Shown: positions 15,158-23,605, numbered from the stretch's first letter. The stretch is DNA of 64,000 nucleotides from Bradyrhizobium erythrophlei (GCF_900129505.1 NZ_LT670818.1:8899001-8963000), one strand, 5' to 3'. Notes: generated by a model not told the origin, from the sequence alone. A program made the numbers and translations.

Positions 15158-17497
15158 ATGACGGATGACAGGACGCCGCGCGGGCGATGCCGCCGGCCGG
15201 TCGCAGCGGGCGCGCTGCTGATGGCCGCGCTCGGGCTGCTCGCAGCGCAGGCCAGTGCGGCCGAGACCATCGAGGTCCAGGGCAACCGCCGGATCGACGC
15301 CGAGACGGTGCGTTCCTACTTCCACGCCGCGCCCGACGGGCGATACGACGAAGCCGCGCGCGATGCGGGGCTCAAGGCCATGCTGGCGACCGGCCTGTTT
15401 GACAAAGTCACCATCGAGCGCCCCGGCGATCGCCTGGTCGTGCATCTGCATGAAGCGCCCGTGCTCGGCCGCGTCGCCTTCGAAGGCAACAAGAAGATCA
15501 AGGACAAGGAACTCGAGGCCGTCATCGAATCTAAGCCGCAAGGCGCCTTGCAGCGCGCCGTCGTGCAAAGCGACGTCGGCCGCATCATGGAAGCCTACCG
15601 CCATGCCGGGCGTGACGATGTCGGCGTGGTGCCGCAGATCATCGATCGCGGCAACGATCGCGTCGACCTTGTCTATGCGGTGACCGAGGGAAAGAAGACC
15701 ACCGTGCGGCAGATCAATTTCGTCGGCAACACCGTATTCGGCAAGCGGCAGCTCGCCGCCGTGATCAAGACCTCCGCCACCAACATGCTGAGCTTCCTGA
15801 CCGGCGGCGACGAATACGATCCCGACCGCGTCCTGGCCGACCGCGAGGCGCTGCGGCTGTACTATCGCAGCAAGGGTTACGCCGATGCCAGCGTGACCTC
15901 GGCCACCGCCGAATACGATCCCGCCATGCACGGATTTACGCTGACATTTTCAATCGACGAGGGCCCGCTCTATCGTTTCGGCGACATCAGCGTCGTCTGC
16001 AACGTGCCGGGCGTGGACAGCGAAAAGCTCCGCCGCCTGCTGGTGGCACGGTCCGGCGCGACATTCGACGGCCGCGCGCTGGACAAGACCACCGACGTGC
16101 TCGCCACCGAGCTTTCCAAGCTCGGCTTTCCCTTTGCCCAGGCCACCCCGCGCACGACCCGCGACGCCGCGGCAAGGCGCATCGACGTCGCCTTCACCAT
16201 CGACCAGGGACCGCGGACCTATGTCGAGCGCATCGATATCCACGGCAATAGCCGCACCAAGGGCTATGTGATCCGGCGCGAGTTCGATATCGCCGAAGGC
16301 GACGCCTACAACAAGACGCTGATCGATCGTGCCGAGCGGCGGCTGAACAACCTCAACTATTTCAAGACGGTCAAGATCACGACCAAGCCGGGCTCGGTGG
16401 CGGACCGCGTCGTGCTCGACGTCGAGGTGCAGGAGCAGTCGACCGGCGACTTCAACATCGCCGGCGGTTACTCGACGACCGACGGGCTGCTCGCCGAGGT
16501 CAAGTTGGGCGACCGCAGTGTTCTGGGAAGCGGCATTTCGGCCAACAGCTCCGTGACCTACGGCCAATACGCGCGCGGCATCGATCTATCGGCATCGGAG
16601 CCTTATTTCCTCGGCACCCGCGTCGCGGCCGGGATCGAACTCTATGGCAGGCAGAACCAGACGAGCCCCTACCAGTCCTACGGCAGCGAGATCTATGGCG
16701 CGACGCTGCAGTTGGGCACGCCGATCACCGAGCAGATCGGCGTGCAGTACCGCTATTCGCTCTATAACCAGGACGTCACCTTCGATCCGACCTCGACGGC
16801 CGCGGCGCCGTCACTGCCGGTGCAGCAGGCCGCAGCGGCCGGCCCGCAATGGGTTTCCTCGATCGGCAGCACCGTCACCTACAACACGCTGGATAACAAC
16901 AAGAGCCCCACCAGCGGATTCAATGCGCAGCTCAAGCAGGATCTCGCCGGCCTCGGCGGCGACGTGAAGTTCCTGCGCACCGCCGAAGACGTGCGCTATT
17001 ATCACCCGATCAACGACGATTTGACCGCACTGGTGCGCGGGCAAGGCGGCTACATCACCGGCTGGGGCGGCCAGCAGGTGCCGCTGCTCAACAGCTTCTT
17101 CGGCGGCCCGACCATGGTGCGAGGATTTGCACCCAACGGCTTTGGCCCGCGCGACCTCACGCCCGGCACCACCATGGATAATGTCGGCGGCAACATGTAC
17201 TGGGCCTCCACGGCCGAATTGCAGAGCGCCATCCCCGGCGTGCCGCAGGAGTACGGCATCAAGGCGTCGGCATTCGTCGATGCCGGCAGCGTGTTTCATT
17301 ATGGCGGGCCGACGATTTTTCCAGGTTCCGCGCAATCGCTGCAGGTCGCCAACAGCAATGTCGTCCGCTCGTCGGTCGGCGTGGGCCTGACCTGGGCTTC
17401 GCCATTCGGCGCACTGACCGTCAACTACGCCGTGCCGGTGACAAAGGCGGCCTACGACGTGGTCCAGCCGCTCAGCTTCGGTGCCGGACCGTTTTGA
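15158..17497 (+). CDS. BamA/Omp85-family outer-membrane protein with POTRA domains
   Basis: A 779-residue protein: a signal sequence (LLMAALGLLAAQASAAE), tandem POTRA domains over about residues 30-420 (IEVQGNRRIDAETVRSYF; RVAFEGNKKIKDKELEAVI; INFVGNTVFGKRQLAAVI; IDIHGNSRTKGYVIRREFD), then a 16-strand-type barrel with the Omp85 signature MVRGFAPNGFGPRDL near residue 653 and a terminal Phe. It would insert outer-membrane proteins. The canonical bamA neighbours (rseP, lpxD, fabZ) are absent, so this is more likely an accessory paralogue than the essential copy. Confidence 0.88.
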   Translation: MTDDRTPRGRCRRPVAAGALLMAALGLLAAQASAAETIEVQGNRRIDAETVRSYFHAAPDGRYDEAARDAGLKAMLATGLFDKVTIERPGDRLVVHLHEAPVLGRVAFEGNKKIKDKELEAVIESKPQGALQRAVVQSDVGRIMEAYRHAGRDDVGVVPQIIDRGNDRVDLVYAVTEGKKTTVRQINFVGNTVFGKRQLAAVIKTSATNMLSFLTGGDEYDPDRVLADREALRLYYRSKGYADASVTSATAEYDPAMHGFTLTFSIDEGPLYRFGDISVVCNVPGVDSEKLRRLLVARSGATFDGRALDKTTDVLATELSKLGFPFAQATPRTTRDAAARRIDVAFTIDQGPRTYVERIDIHGNSRTKGYVIRREFDIAEGDAYNKTLIDRAERRLNNLNYFKTVKITTKPGSVADRVVLDVEVQEQSTGDFNIAGGYSTTDGLLAEVKLGDRSVLGSGISANSSVTYGQYARGIDLSASEPYFLGTRVAAGIELYGRQNQTSPYQSYGSEIYGATLQLGTPITEQIGVQYRYSLYNQDVTFDPTSTAAAPSLPVQQAAAAGPQWVSSIGSTVTYNTLDNNKSPTSGFNAQLKQDLAGLGGDVKFLRTAEDVRYYHPINDDLTALVRGQGGYITGWGGQQVPLLNSFFGGPTMVRGFAPNGFGPRDLTPGTTMDNVGGNMYWASTAELQSAIPGVPQEYGIKASAFVDAGSVFHYGGPTIFPGSAQSLQVANSNVVRSSVGVGLTWASPFGALTVNYAVPVTKAAYDVVQPLSFGAGPF

Positions 17498-17532
17498 TTT
17501 CACGCGCGAACCGGCATCAGATGCGCCAGCTA

Positions 17533-17664
17533 TCACCCCTTGCCATGTGCGCGATGCTCCGGGGTATTGGGCGGCAGCGACAGGCCGCGGAAGAAGGCGA
17601 ATACACCGAGGCCGACGACACCGGCAGCAATCGCCAAACCGATCCAATGAAAGAAGCTGGTCAT
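17533..17664 (-). CDS. Small single-pass membrane protein, 43 aa
   Basis: A 43-residue protein, MTSFFHWIGLAIAAGVVGLG onward, with one membrane helix and a hydrophilic tail ending in PPNTPEHRAHGKG. ATG 17664 follows GAGGATCGG, a good ribosome site; a longer frame to 17742 lacks one. It lies convergent to and 35 bases beyond the BamA-like gene. Function unknown. Confidence 0.6.
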   Translation of the reverse strand: MTSFFHWIGLAIAAGVVGLGVFAFFRGLSLPPNTPEHRAHGKG

Positions 17665-17863
17665 CCGATCCTCGGCGTCTTGCCCGGCATGTTGGTCGGT
17701 GCGGGCAAGCGATTGGTTCATTCGGATTCCAGTCCAATTCAACTCGAATTGAAGGCAAGCCGGAAGAAGATTGATAACCTGAAACCCAGAGCAGTTTGGC
17801 GTTTAGTCTTCACAAAGGTTACTCATATTAGACCTAATTGCGGGCTACCCGGGGGATTGCGAC

Positions 17864-18523
17864 GTGTCCGTCAAGGAGTTTCTCGGCCAGCAGGCTGTCA
17901 ACGTCGCCATTGGCGGGCATTACACCCTTGCGAACTGGTTTGACGCCCAGGGAAAGCCGCGCACCTTCGCGTGCCGTACCAGCCGCGTTTCACCGTTCCG
18001 GATGATGGTCGCCGTTCCCGTGGTCGGCAGGATCGGTGACCGCATCACCTCCTATTTCGGCGATTTCGGCAAACTCGACGGCCATATCAGCGACATCGCT
18101 GCCGGCAGCTTCCTGCTCGAACTCGCGATGACCACCTCGATGCGCGAGAAGCTCGCAACCAAGCTCTCCTGGCTGGACAAGAAGCAGAGAGATCCCGCGG
18201 TCCGCGAAGCGCGGATACACGCACGGATCATCCCGGCGGCGTCGCATTCGACCCTGACCTTCGCCGATGGCTCTACCCGGAGTTGCTTCGTCATCGACAT
18301 GTCGGCGTCCGGCGTCGCGGTCTCGGCCGACGCGCAGTTGCAGGTCGGAACGCCGCTTGCGGTCGGGGCTTGCGTCGGCCGTGTCGTCAGAATTCTGCCC
18401 CATGGCTTCGCCGTCAAATTCGTCGAACAGCAGAACCGCCAGGAGCTCGAGCGGCTCATCGTGCGCCCCGCGCCTCCGCGTCCTGCCGGCAGCGCGGAAC
18501 CACCGGTACGACGCGCCGGTTGA
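17864..18523 (+). CDS. PilZ-domain protein (putative c-di-GMP receptor)
   Basis: A 219-residue cytoplasmic protein. The C-terminal part has the PilZ pattern: Arg-rich RIHAR, then VIDMSASGVAVSAD (D/N-x-S-x-x-G), then GRVVRILPHGFAVKFVE. The N-terminal half (ISDIAAGSFLLEL and surrounding) looks like a second, degenerate PilZ-type barrel. The GTG start at 17864 follows GGGGGA. It is monocistronic. A link to motility or pili is suggested only by family and by the nearby Flp pilin. Confidence 0.8.
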   Translation: MSVKEFLGQQAVNVAIGGHYTLANWFDAQGKPRTFACRTSRVSPFRMMVAVPVVGRIGDRITSYFGDFGKLDGHISDIAAGSFLLELAMTTSMREKLATKLSWLDKKQRDPAVREARIHARIIPAASHSTLTFADGSTRSCFVIDMSASGVAVSADAQLQVGTPLAVGACVGRVVRILPHGFAVKFVEQQNRQELERLIVRPAPPRPAGSAEPPVRRAG

Positions 18524-18556
18524 TCCGCCGTCGGCGCGGCCAACGACTCGCGCCGT

Positions 18557-19234
18557 CTACCAGACCCACGGCAGCAGGCGGTACCGCACGCTATTGCGGT
18601 ACGCGACATATCCCGCGAGGTTCTCGGCCAGGAATTTCTCCTCCTCGAGCAGTCGCCAGATCAGCGCGGGCAGGATGACCGCGACGACGAGCACGCCCCA
18701 CCACGAACCGAGCGCGATCGGCATGCCCAGCAACATCACAAGCGCCCCCGAATACATCGGATGCCGCACCAGCGCATAGGGACCGCTCGAGATGACCTTC
18801 TGGTCCGGGGCAAGCTCAATGGTGGCGAACGCGAAACTGTTTTCCCTGAAGACAAAAAAAATGGCGAGCCAGCCCGCTCCCACCAGCACGTTCCCCGCCA
18901 GCGTCATATAGGGCGGCATCTGCGACCAGCCGAAGCGATGATCTAGCGCGGGGACGACAAGCAGGCCGACAAATCCCAGCGACGCGATCAACATGATGAT
19001 CTTCTGAATGGGTTCTTTCTCGGCGGTGGGCCCACCCCGCATCCGCCGCTGCAACAGCGCCGGATCTTCCTTGATGAGGTAGAGGGTGAGCGCGAGCGAC
19101 GACGCGAAATAGACGGCGAGGAATGTCCATGCCTGCCACCAGCTGCGGGTTCCCGCCGGAACAAACAGCAGCGCCGCCATCGCGACGAAAAGAAAGAGCA
19201 GTCCAGCAAATCCCTTCAGAAGCAGCCTGTTCAT
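18557..19234 (-). CDS. ICMT/PEMT-family membrane methyltransferase
   Basis: A 225-residue polytopic membrane protein of the isoprenylcysteine-methyltransferase-like group: GPYALVRHPMYSGALVM is the SAM-binding segment, and a C-terminal LLEEEKFLAENLAGYVAYRNSVRYRLLP matches the family. It is a second member of this family in the window, clearly different from the short one in the PKS operon. It stands alone with no partner to suggest a substrate. Confidence 0.85.
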   Translation of the reverse strand: MNRLLLKGFAGLLFLFVAMAALLFVPAGTRSWWQAWTFLAVYFASSLALTLYLIKEDPALLQRRMRGGPTAEKEPIQKIIMLIASLGFVGLLVVPALDHRFGWSQMPPYMTLAGNVLVGAGWLAIFFVFRENSFAFATIELAPDQKVISSGPYALVRHPMYSGALVMLLGMPIALGSWWGVLVVAVILPALIWRLLEEEKFLAENLAGYVAYRNSVRYRLLPWVW

Positions 19235-19295
19235 CGGACAATCTTAGCACGCCCGAACGCGCCGCGCATCGCTCAGCCGTGCAGCGAGCGCAACG

Positions 19296-19495
19296 CTACT
19301 GTTTCTTCAGCGTATAGACGTAATCGTTGAGGCCGATTTCCGCGGTCGCGGCATCGGCGAAATGAAACTCGATCTCGCAGCCGGTTTCCAGTGTCTTGAC
19401 GGTCTTCCCGGCGAAACCGAGCGAGGTGGCGAGCTTGTTCGGATCGATCGCTTGTTCTTCGGTTGCATTTCCTCGAAGGCGCCCTGGAACAGCAT
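19296..19495 (-). pseudogene. Small gene with a single-base frame disruption
   Basis: One frame starts at ATG 19495 with MLFQGAFEEMQPKNK and a second, offset frame continues with AIDPNKLATSLGFAGKTVK through to a stop at 19296. Joining them needs one extra base near 19450 (a G on the minus strand). The joined ~66-residue product reads as one sensible soluble protein ending in NDYVYTLKKQ. Either the gene is broken or the sequence misses a base. Confidence 0.5.
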
Positions 19496-19538
19496 ATCGG
19501 CGGTGACATCGCTTTCTTGCCGCTTGCAACCAATGAGA

Positions 19539-19565
19539 AACCCGCCGGATGCAATCCGGCGGGTT
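19539..19565 (-). terminator. Intrinsic terminator downstream of flp
   Basis: A perfect 12-bp inverted repeat AACCCGCCGGAT with a 3-base loop is followed on the minus strand by a short T-rich run (TTTCTC). It lies about 50 bases beyond the Flp pilin stop and should end that transcript. Confidence 0.8.
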
Positions 19566-19613
19566 AGATCTCACGGAGTCTCAGCCCCTCCTTGAGAAGG
19601 AGACCGGCAGAAA

Positions 19614-19778
19614 TCACTTCAATGAGCTGCTGATCGAACTGAACTTGTCGTTGAGCGTGCTGCCCAGGCCGTTCACCACAGCGATGATCGCAAGGGCGAT
19701 ACCTGCTGCAATCAGACCGTATTCAATCGCGGTCGCGCCGGACTGGTCGGATAGGAAATTCAACAAAGTGCGTTTCAA
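19614..19778 (-). CDS. Flp/Fap-family type IVb pilin, TTG start
   Basis: A 54-residue pilin with the Flp hallmark: a short basic leader (KRTLLNFLSDQSG), then ATAIEYGLIAAGIALAIIAV containing the conserved Glu-Tyr pair after the prepilin cleavage site, and a short polar tail. The usual start is TTG 19778, directly behind a strong GAGGAGG; the longer frame upstream is untranslatable-looking. No tad/cpa assembly genes are in the window, so this is an orphan pilin that would depend on a Tad system elsewhere. A terminator follows. Confidence 0.88.
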   Translation of the reverse strand: MKRTLLNFLSDQSGATAIEYGLIAAGIALAIIAVVNGLGSTLNDKFSSISSSLK

Positions 19779-20153
19779 ACCTGCCTCCTCTGGGGTTCCG
19801 TACGTGGAACTGGAACTGCTGAACGGGAGTAGAACTACCTGTAGCCGCCTAAGGTTGGCTAAATCGGTCCGTGCCAATTTTAGATATAATTGCCTCTAAC
19901 ACGAATGACGGCACCTCGCGGGGCTTCTGGACGCCGATCGGCGTCGGAACGACGGCGTTTCGAGCCTTTCAGGCGCCAGGCTGCATCGCCCTGAGGCGAG
20001 TGCTCGGTACGAGAATCCGCTATCGAGGAGTCGAAACGACGCCGATTCTCATCCTGGATTTACAGCTAAGACCTTGATTTGCCTGGGCCGGGCGCGGAAT
20101 GCGTGGAATTTTATCATTATCCGCGCGATCCGTTGCCGAGCCTGCGTTACATC
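19779..20153. other. Intergenic region upstream of flp
   Basis: About 375 bases with no convincing gene on either strand. The flp ribosome site GAGGAGG lies at its left end; the rest is presumably the flp leader and promoter, but no clear -35/-10 pair was identified. Confidence 0.5.
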
Positions 20154-20558
20154 CTAGTAAGGATAGTATCGATAAAAGCGACGGCCATAGTAGGGACCGT
20201 AACCGTAGGCCGGCGGACCGTAATAAGCGGGCGGCGGTCCATAATAGCCTGGTCCATAGCCGTAGTAATCGTAATACGCATCGCGCTGTTGCTGGGCGGC
20301 GATCGCGGCCCCCATGGTCCGGATCATCATGCCCATGATCGCGAGGCCGGCGGCGTTGCCGCGACGATAGTGGCGCCGGCGCGCGCTGATATCGGTGGCG
20401 CCGCCGGACGGCGCGGCCGCCGAGATGCCCTTCGCGACCGGACTTGCCGAGCCGGCGGCTGCCATCGGCGGCTCCGCCATGGTGATGACCAGGCCTGCGA
20501 CGACGGCGGCGACGACGCCGCGGCGGGCCGAAGCAGGCAATCCTTTACGCATTAACAT
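20154..20558 (-). CDS. Exported Tyr/Gly/Pro-rich protein, 134 aa
   Basis: A basic N terminus followed by a hydrophobic stretch (GVVAAVVAGLVITMAEPPMA) indicates export. A second hydrophobic patch contains GLAIMGMMIRTMGAAIAA. The C-terminal third is a low-complexity Tyr/Gly/Pro tail made of YYGPP and YGYGP units ending FYRYYPY. ATG 20558 follows GAGGGGA. Such tails are common in rhizobial envelope proteins of unknown role. Confidence 0.65.
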   Translation of the reverse strand: MLMRKGLPASARRGVVAAVVAGLVITMAEPPMAAAGSASPVAKGISAAAPSGGATDISARRRHYRRGNAAGLAIMGMMIRTMGAAIAAQQQRDAYYDYYGYGPGYYGPPPAYYGPPAYGYGPYYGRRFYRYYPY

Positions 20559-20855
20559 CGGAAGTCCCCTCACCGGTTGCAGGTGAGTAGCAGATCGTGC
20601 CCTTGCCCCGATGCCTTGATAGCGGCTGGCCGGAGCAAGTGGTTGACGTGGGTCAAATACCATTTCGCCCCTGTCCGCTTCGCGATGCCAGGCAGGGTCC
20701 GGAATCGCCAAAGCGAGATATTGCAGCGGGGATTTGCGCGTGGCGCGCCCGGTCATCGCCGGCAGTCCCTTGCACGTTGAAGCCCGGCCGATCGCTATTC
20801 GCGATGCTGCTTGTTGTCGGAACTGAAGCACTTTCGTGGAAACCCGCGTGCCCAA

Positions 20856-21407
20856 CTACCGCTTCTCCGTGGCGAACCCGTAGATCAGCGCCAGCCGGTC
20901 GAGGCACTCACGGAATCGCCGCGAGAAATAATCGATCCAGCGCTGGCCCCGCAGTGCGCGCCGCAGCCCGATCTGCTCCATGCTCATGCCGAGAATCAAA
21001 ACCTCATGCACCAGCGCCGAGCCGTCGGCACCGAGTTCGCGCTCGGCGCGGTTGAGCCGCAGTACGGCCTTGCGCTGGCGCTCGGTGATCGGCTCCCGCC
21101 CGCGTCCGCCGTCGACATATTCCCGGGTCGGATCGACCGCCTGCGGCCCGCGCTCGGCCTTCTCCCAATCGTCCTGAAAGGCCCGCCCGCCCTGGAATTG
21201 CGCCTCGTCGATCTGGCGATGCGAATGCAGCTTGCCCAGGGGATCGTTGCGCAGCGAACGCAGCGTGACGATCTTCTCTCCGGGCTCCAACCCCAAGGGA
21301 TCGTCGACCTCGACGGCCGCCACTTCGGCGTTGCGCGGCAGATCCTTCGACCTGCGGTCATGAACTTTTTGCGTCTTTTGCTGCCTGTTGCGTTTGGCCC
21401 GTGCCAT
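20856..21407 (-). CDS. Hypothetical protein of the phage-like island, 183 aa
   Basis: A 183-residue soluble, highly charged protein: a basic N terminus (MARAKRNRQQKTQK), a central segment LGKLHSHRQIDEAQFQGG, and a helical C-terminal part LIYGFATEKR-ended that reads like a degenerate DNA-binding helical bundle (ITERQRKAVLRLNRAERELG). It is the last gene of the minus-strand group led by the GcrA-like gene, 54 bases after the DUF1376 gene. It resembles proteins of rhizobial prophage remnants, but no function can be given. Confidence 0.65.
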   Translation of the reverse strand: MARAKRNRQQKTQKVHDRRSKDLPRNAEVAAVEVDDPLGLEPGEKIVTLRSLRNDPLGKLHSHRQIDEAQFQGGRAFQDDWEKAERGPQAVDPTREYVDGGRGREPITERQRKAVLRLNRAERELGADGSALVHEVLILGMSMEQIGLRRALRGQRWIDYFSRRFRECLDRLALIYGFATEKR

Positions 21408-21461
21408 GCTGGATCACTTCCCTGCTGGAGAATTTGAATGCGCCGTCAAAGCGTCCCCCGG

Positions 21462-22007
21462 TTACGTCGTTCGTCCGGCGACATAGGCGGCGAGTTCCGG
21501 GCTGACTGACAAGGCCGGCTTTTCCGTTTGCTGCCTTGCCGGCTCGGCCGGTGCTGTCCGCGCTTGAAGAAGACTCTGATGTGAGTGTGAGTGGTCGGCG
21601 TTTGCCTGAGCCACGCCAGACGACGGCGCGGCAATTGCTCGCAGCGGGGCTCGCCCGGAGTGCGAGGCATTTTCCAGCTTCATACGCGCCAGCGCCGATC
21701 CGATACCGCCCTTTTGCCCGGCGATCGCGCGCTTTTGCGACACGCGCAGCATCTTCGCAGGCTCCGCGTCGATCCGCTTGTGCTTCCAGCCCTCGCAGAA
21801 GAAATCCTGCAGGGTCGGGCGATACTCGCACCAGGTCTTCAGCGGCAGCTTTGTGATCTTGGAGAGCTGCCGGTCATCGTCGGGCAGTTCGCCCTTGCGC
21901 CAGTAGTGCATCATCAGCAGCAGATAGGCCCCGTGCTGCGCCGTGGTGAGGTGGCCGGTGTCGCCGAGATAGTCACCGACATAGAGCGGCATCCAGGGAC
22001 GGTTCAT
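21462..22007 (-). CDS. DUF1376 (YdaU-like) phage-type protein
   Basis: A 181-residue protein whose N-terminal 90 residues match DUF1376: WMPLYVGDYLGDTGHLTTA, then QHGAYLLLMMHYWRKGELP and LSKITKLPLKTW. These domains occur in lambdoid-type phage replication regions and form a winged-helix-like unit. The rest is Ala/Ser-rich linker. ATG 22007 overlaps the stop of the preceding small gene by 4 bases. GGAGA lies upstream. Confidence 0.82.
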   Translation of the reverse strand: MNRPWMPLYVGDYLGDTGHLTTAQHGAYLLLMMHYWRKGELPDDDRQLSKITKLPLKTWCEYRPTLQDFFCEGWKHKRIDAEPAKMLRVSQKRAIAGQKGGIGSALARMKLENASHSGRAPLRAIAAPSSGVAQANADHSHSHQSLLQARTAPAEPARQQTEKPALSVSPELAAYVAGRTT

Positions 22008-22186
22008 GCGCGAAGGTCTCCGCAAGATGACGGCGCGCTCATTTCGTCGCGCAACAATGCCGCCAGTTCCTCGCGGCGAGCCGGACACGCCATTGGCCGT
22101 CGCAACAGCGCCCGCAAATGCGCGATGCGGTGGCGCCGCGGCAGCGGCTTCATTCTGATGTGCATGATCGCGACTGACGTGTTCAT
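22004..22186 (-). CDS. Small basic protein of the phage-like operon, 60 aa
   Basis: A 60-residue Arg/Ala-rich protein (MNTSVAIMHIRMKPLPRRHR start). Both ends overlap neighbours by 4 bases (ATGA with the GcrA-like gene upstream and with the DUF1376 gene downstream), which supports it as a real cistron despite its size. Function unknown. Confidence 0.55.
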   Translation of the reverse strand: MNTSVAIMHIRMKPLPRRHRIAHLRALLRRPMACPARREELAALLRDEMSAPSSCGDLRA

Positions 22187-22722
22187 GCCACCTCCACCAG
22201 CCGCAACACGACCGTCCCGGCCGGCCGTTCCAGGGCGATGTCGGGATTGCGCGTCAGCTCAAAATGCGGCGTGCAGTAGCTGAAACCTTCCCGCCGCGGA
22301 TGACCGCAGAAGGTGATAGCTTCGCCCTCCTCGTCGCCGCCATAGGGATAGCGGCAATCGCCGGGCTCGAGATCGACCAGCGCAAGATGCCGCGGCACGA
22401 TTTCGACGCAGCGCAGCTTCGGCATTTCCGCCGGATCGAACACCGGTATCCGCGGCATGAACTCGGGAACATGGCGCTCGCGTGGCGGGTGAAGCCGTGG
22501 CTTTTTGGCTTTCGGCGCCCGTTTCGGGAAATGCAGGAGGTTGTCGGCGGGCCGCTCGGGACCGGCAAGCCCCAGGCGCTTGGCGCGGCCGATCGCGGCA
22601 TTGCGTGAATAGGCGGTGTTGAACCTCGCGTTGATGGTATCGGCGATTTCCGAATAGGACAGGCCCTTGGCAAGATATTCGCGCAGCGCCTGTGTATGTT
22701 CCGCCTCCCAGTTGGATTGCAT
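22183..22722 (-). CDS. GcrA-like DNA-binding protein
   Basis: A 179-residue protein with GcrA architecture: an N-terminal helix-turn-helix region (LREYLAKGLSYSEIADTIN, then SRNAAIGRAKRLGLAG) and a C-terminal cysteine/histidine patch DCRYPYG...TFCGHPR...YCTPHF matching the GcrA sigma70-interacting domain. GcrA activates promoters at methylated GANTC sites in alphaproteobacteria. This copy is divergent from typical GcrA, leads a phage-like operon and faces an S24 repressor, so it is likely a mobile-element paralogue rather than the cell-cycle regulator. Confidence 0.82.
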   Translation of the reverse strand: MQSNWEAEHTQALREYLAKGLSYSEIADTINARFNTAYSRNAAIGRAKRLGLAGPERPADNLLHFPKRAPKAKKPRLHPPRERHVPEFMPRIPVFDPAEMPKLRCVEIVPRHLALVDLEPGDCRYPYGGDEEGEAITFCGHPRREGFSYCTPHFELTRNPDIALERPAGTVVLRLVEVA

Positions 22723-22755
22723 TTCCGTTTACCCTTGCGTTTCCGTTATGTTCTA

Positions 22756-22807
22756 ATTTCTGATATTCGGAAATAGATGTCAAGCCTGATTTCTGATAAT
22801 CGGAATT
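22756..22807. promoter_or_regulatory. Paired repressor operators O1/O2 with a minus-strand promoter
   Basis: Two near-identical 19-bp imperfect palindromes, ATTTCTGATATTCGGAAAT (22756-22774) and ATTTCTGATAATCGGAATT (22789-22807), start 33 bp apart, three helical turns. A consensus TTGACA for the minus strand lies between them (22783-22778), so the promoter of the GcrA-like operon overlaps O1. They are the likely binding sites of the adjacent S24 repressor. Confidence 0.82.
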
Positions 22808-22841
22808 GCAATTGGTTCGGAAATTCGGAAAGGATGGTGCC

Positions 22842-23480
22842 ATGCTGGATGTCAAGATGATCGAGCGGGGGCTGGAGAAGCCGGGCAAGACCAAGGGCGG
22901 TCTGGCGGCGGCGATGGGCGTGCGCCCGGGCGCGGTTTCGGAAATCCTGGGCGAAATCCGCCTGATCAAGGCGAGCGAAATCCAGCCGATCATCGATTAT
23001 CTGGAACTGAACTCGGTGCCGATCATGGGCCGCGTCGGCGCCGGCGCGATCATCGAGCCGGAACACGAGCAGGTGCCGCCGGAGGGCCTTGGCGAGGTCG
23101 AACTGCCCTTCCCGGTTTCGGAGGAAACCATCGCCTTCGAGGTGGCCGGCGATTCCATGCTGCCGAAATACGAGAACGGCGATATTATCGTGGTCTACCG
23201 CGAGCAGCGCCACCCGGTTTCCAGCTTCTATGGCGAAGAGGCCGCGGTCCGCCTGAAGACCGGCGAGCGCTATCTGAAAACCATCGAACGCGGAAAGTCC
23301 CCGACCCTGGTCAACCTCACGAGCTTCAACGCCAAGCCGATCAGCAGCGTGAAGCTGGAATGGATCGGGGAGATCTGCGTGACCCTGCCGAGGGGCCAGA
23401 TCGAGCGCCTGCGCGCCAAGGCCGCGGTGCGGGCCCGCAAGGCGACCAAGGCGCATGGCGGGCGCACGGCGGAAAAATAA
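22842..23480 (+). CDS. S24-family (CI/LexA-like) self-cleaving repressor
   Basis: A 212-residue protein. The N-terminal 45 residues form an XRE-type helix-turn-helix (TKGGLAAAMGVRPGAVSEI). The C-terminal S24 domain has a probable cleavage dipeptide Ala67-Gly68 (GRVGAGAIIEP), catalytic Ser105 in VAGDSMLPKY and a general-base Lys, probably Lys146 in RYLKTIER. Such repressors hold prophage-type operons off until RecA-stimulated autocleavage. ATG 22842 is chosen for the GGA-containing site upstream and the normal HTH length. It is flanked on both sides by copies of the same operator. Confidence 0.9.
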   Translation: MLDVKMIERGLEKPGKTKGGLAAAMGVRPGAVSEILGEIRLIKASEIQPIIDYLELNSVPIMGRVGAGAIIEPEHEQVPPEGLGEVELPFPVSEETIAFEVAGDSMLPKYENGDIIVVYREQRHPVSSFYGEEAAVRLKTGERYLKTIERGKSPTLVNLTSFNAKPISSVKLEWIGEICVTLPRGQIERLRAKAAVRARKATKAHGGRTAEK

Positions 23481-23551
23481 GGGACCGCCGGACGGGAAAC
23501 ACCCGACCGATTCGCGCCACCCCGGGGCGCCAAGCCTGCCGCGAAGCTGCA

Positions 23552-23605
23552 ATTTCTGATTTTACGAATTTTACGCTTGACTTATTTCTGATTTTCAGAA
23601 ATACT
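23552..23605. promoter_or_regulatory. Paired operators O3/O4 with plus-strand promoter
   Basis: ATTTCTGATTTTACGAATT (23552-23570) and ATTTCTGATTTTCAGAAAT (23584-23602) repeat the O1/O2 motif, 32 bp apart; O4 has perfect 8-bp arms. A promoter facing right, TTGACT (23577-23582), 17-bp spacer, AATACT (23600-23605), has its spacer filled by O4. It should drive the small gene at 23650 under repressor control. Confidence 0.82.
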
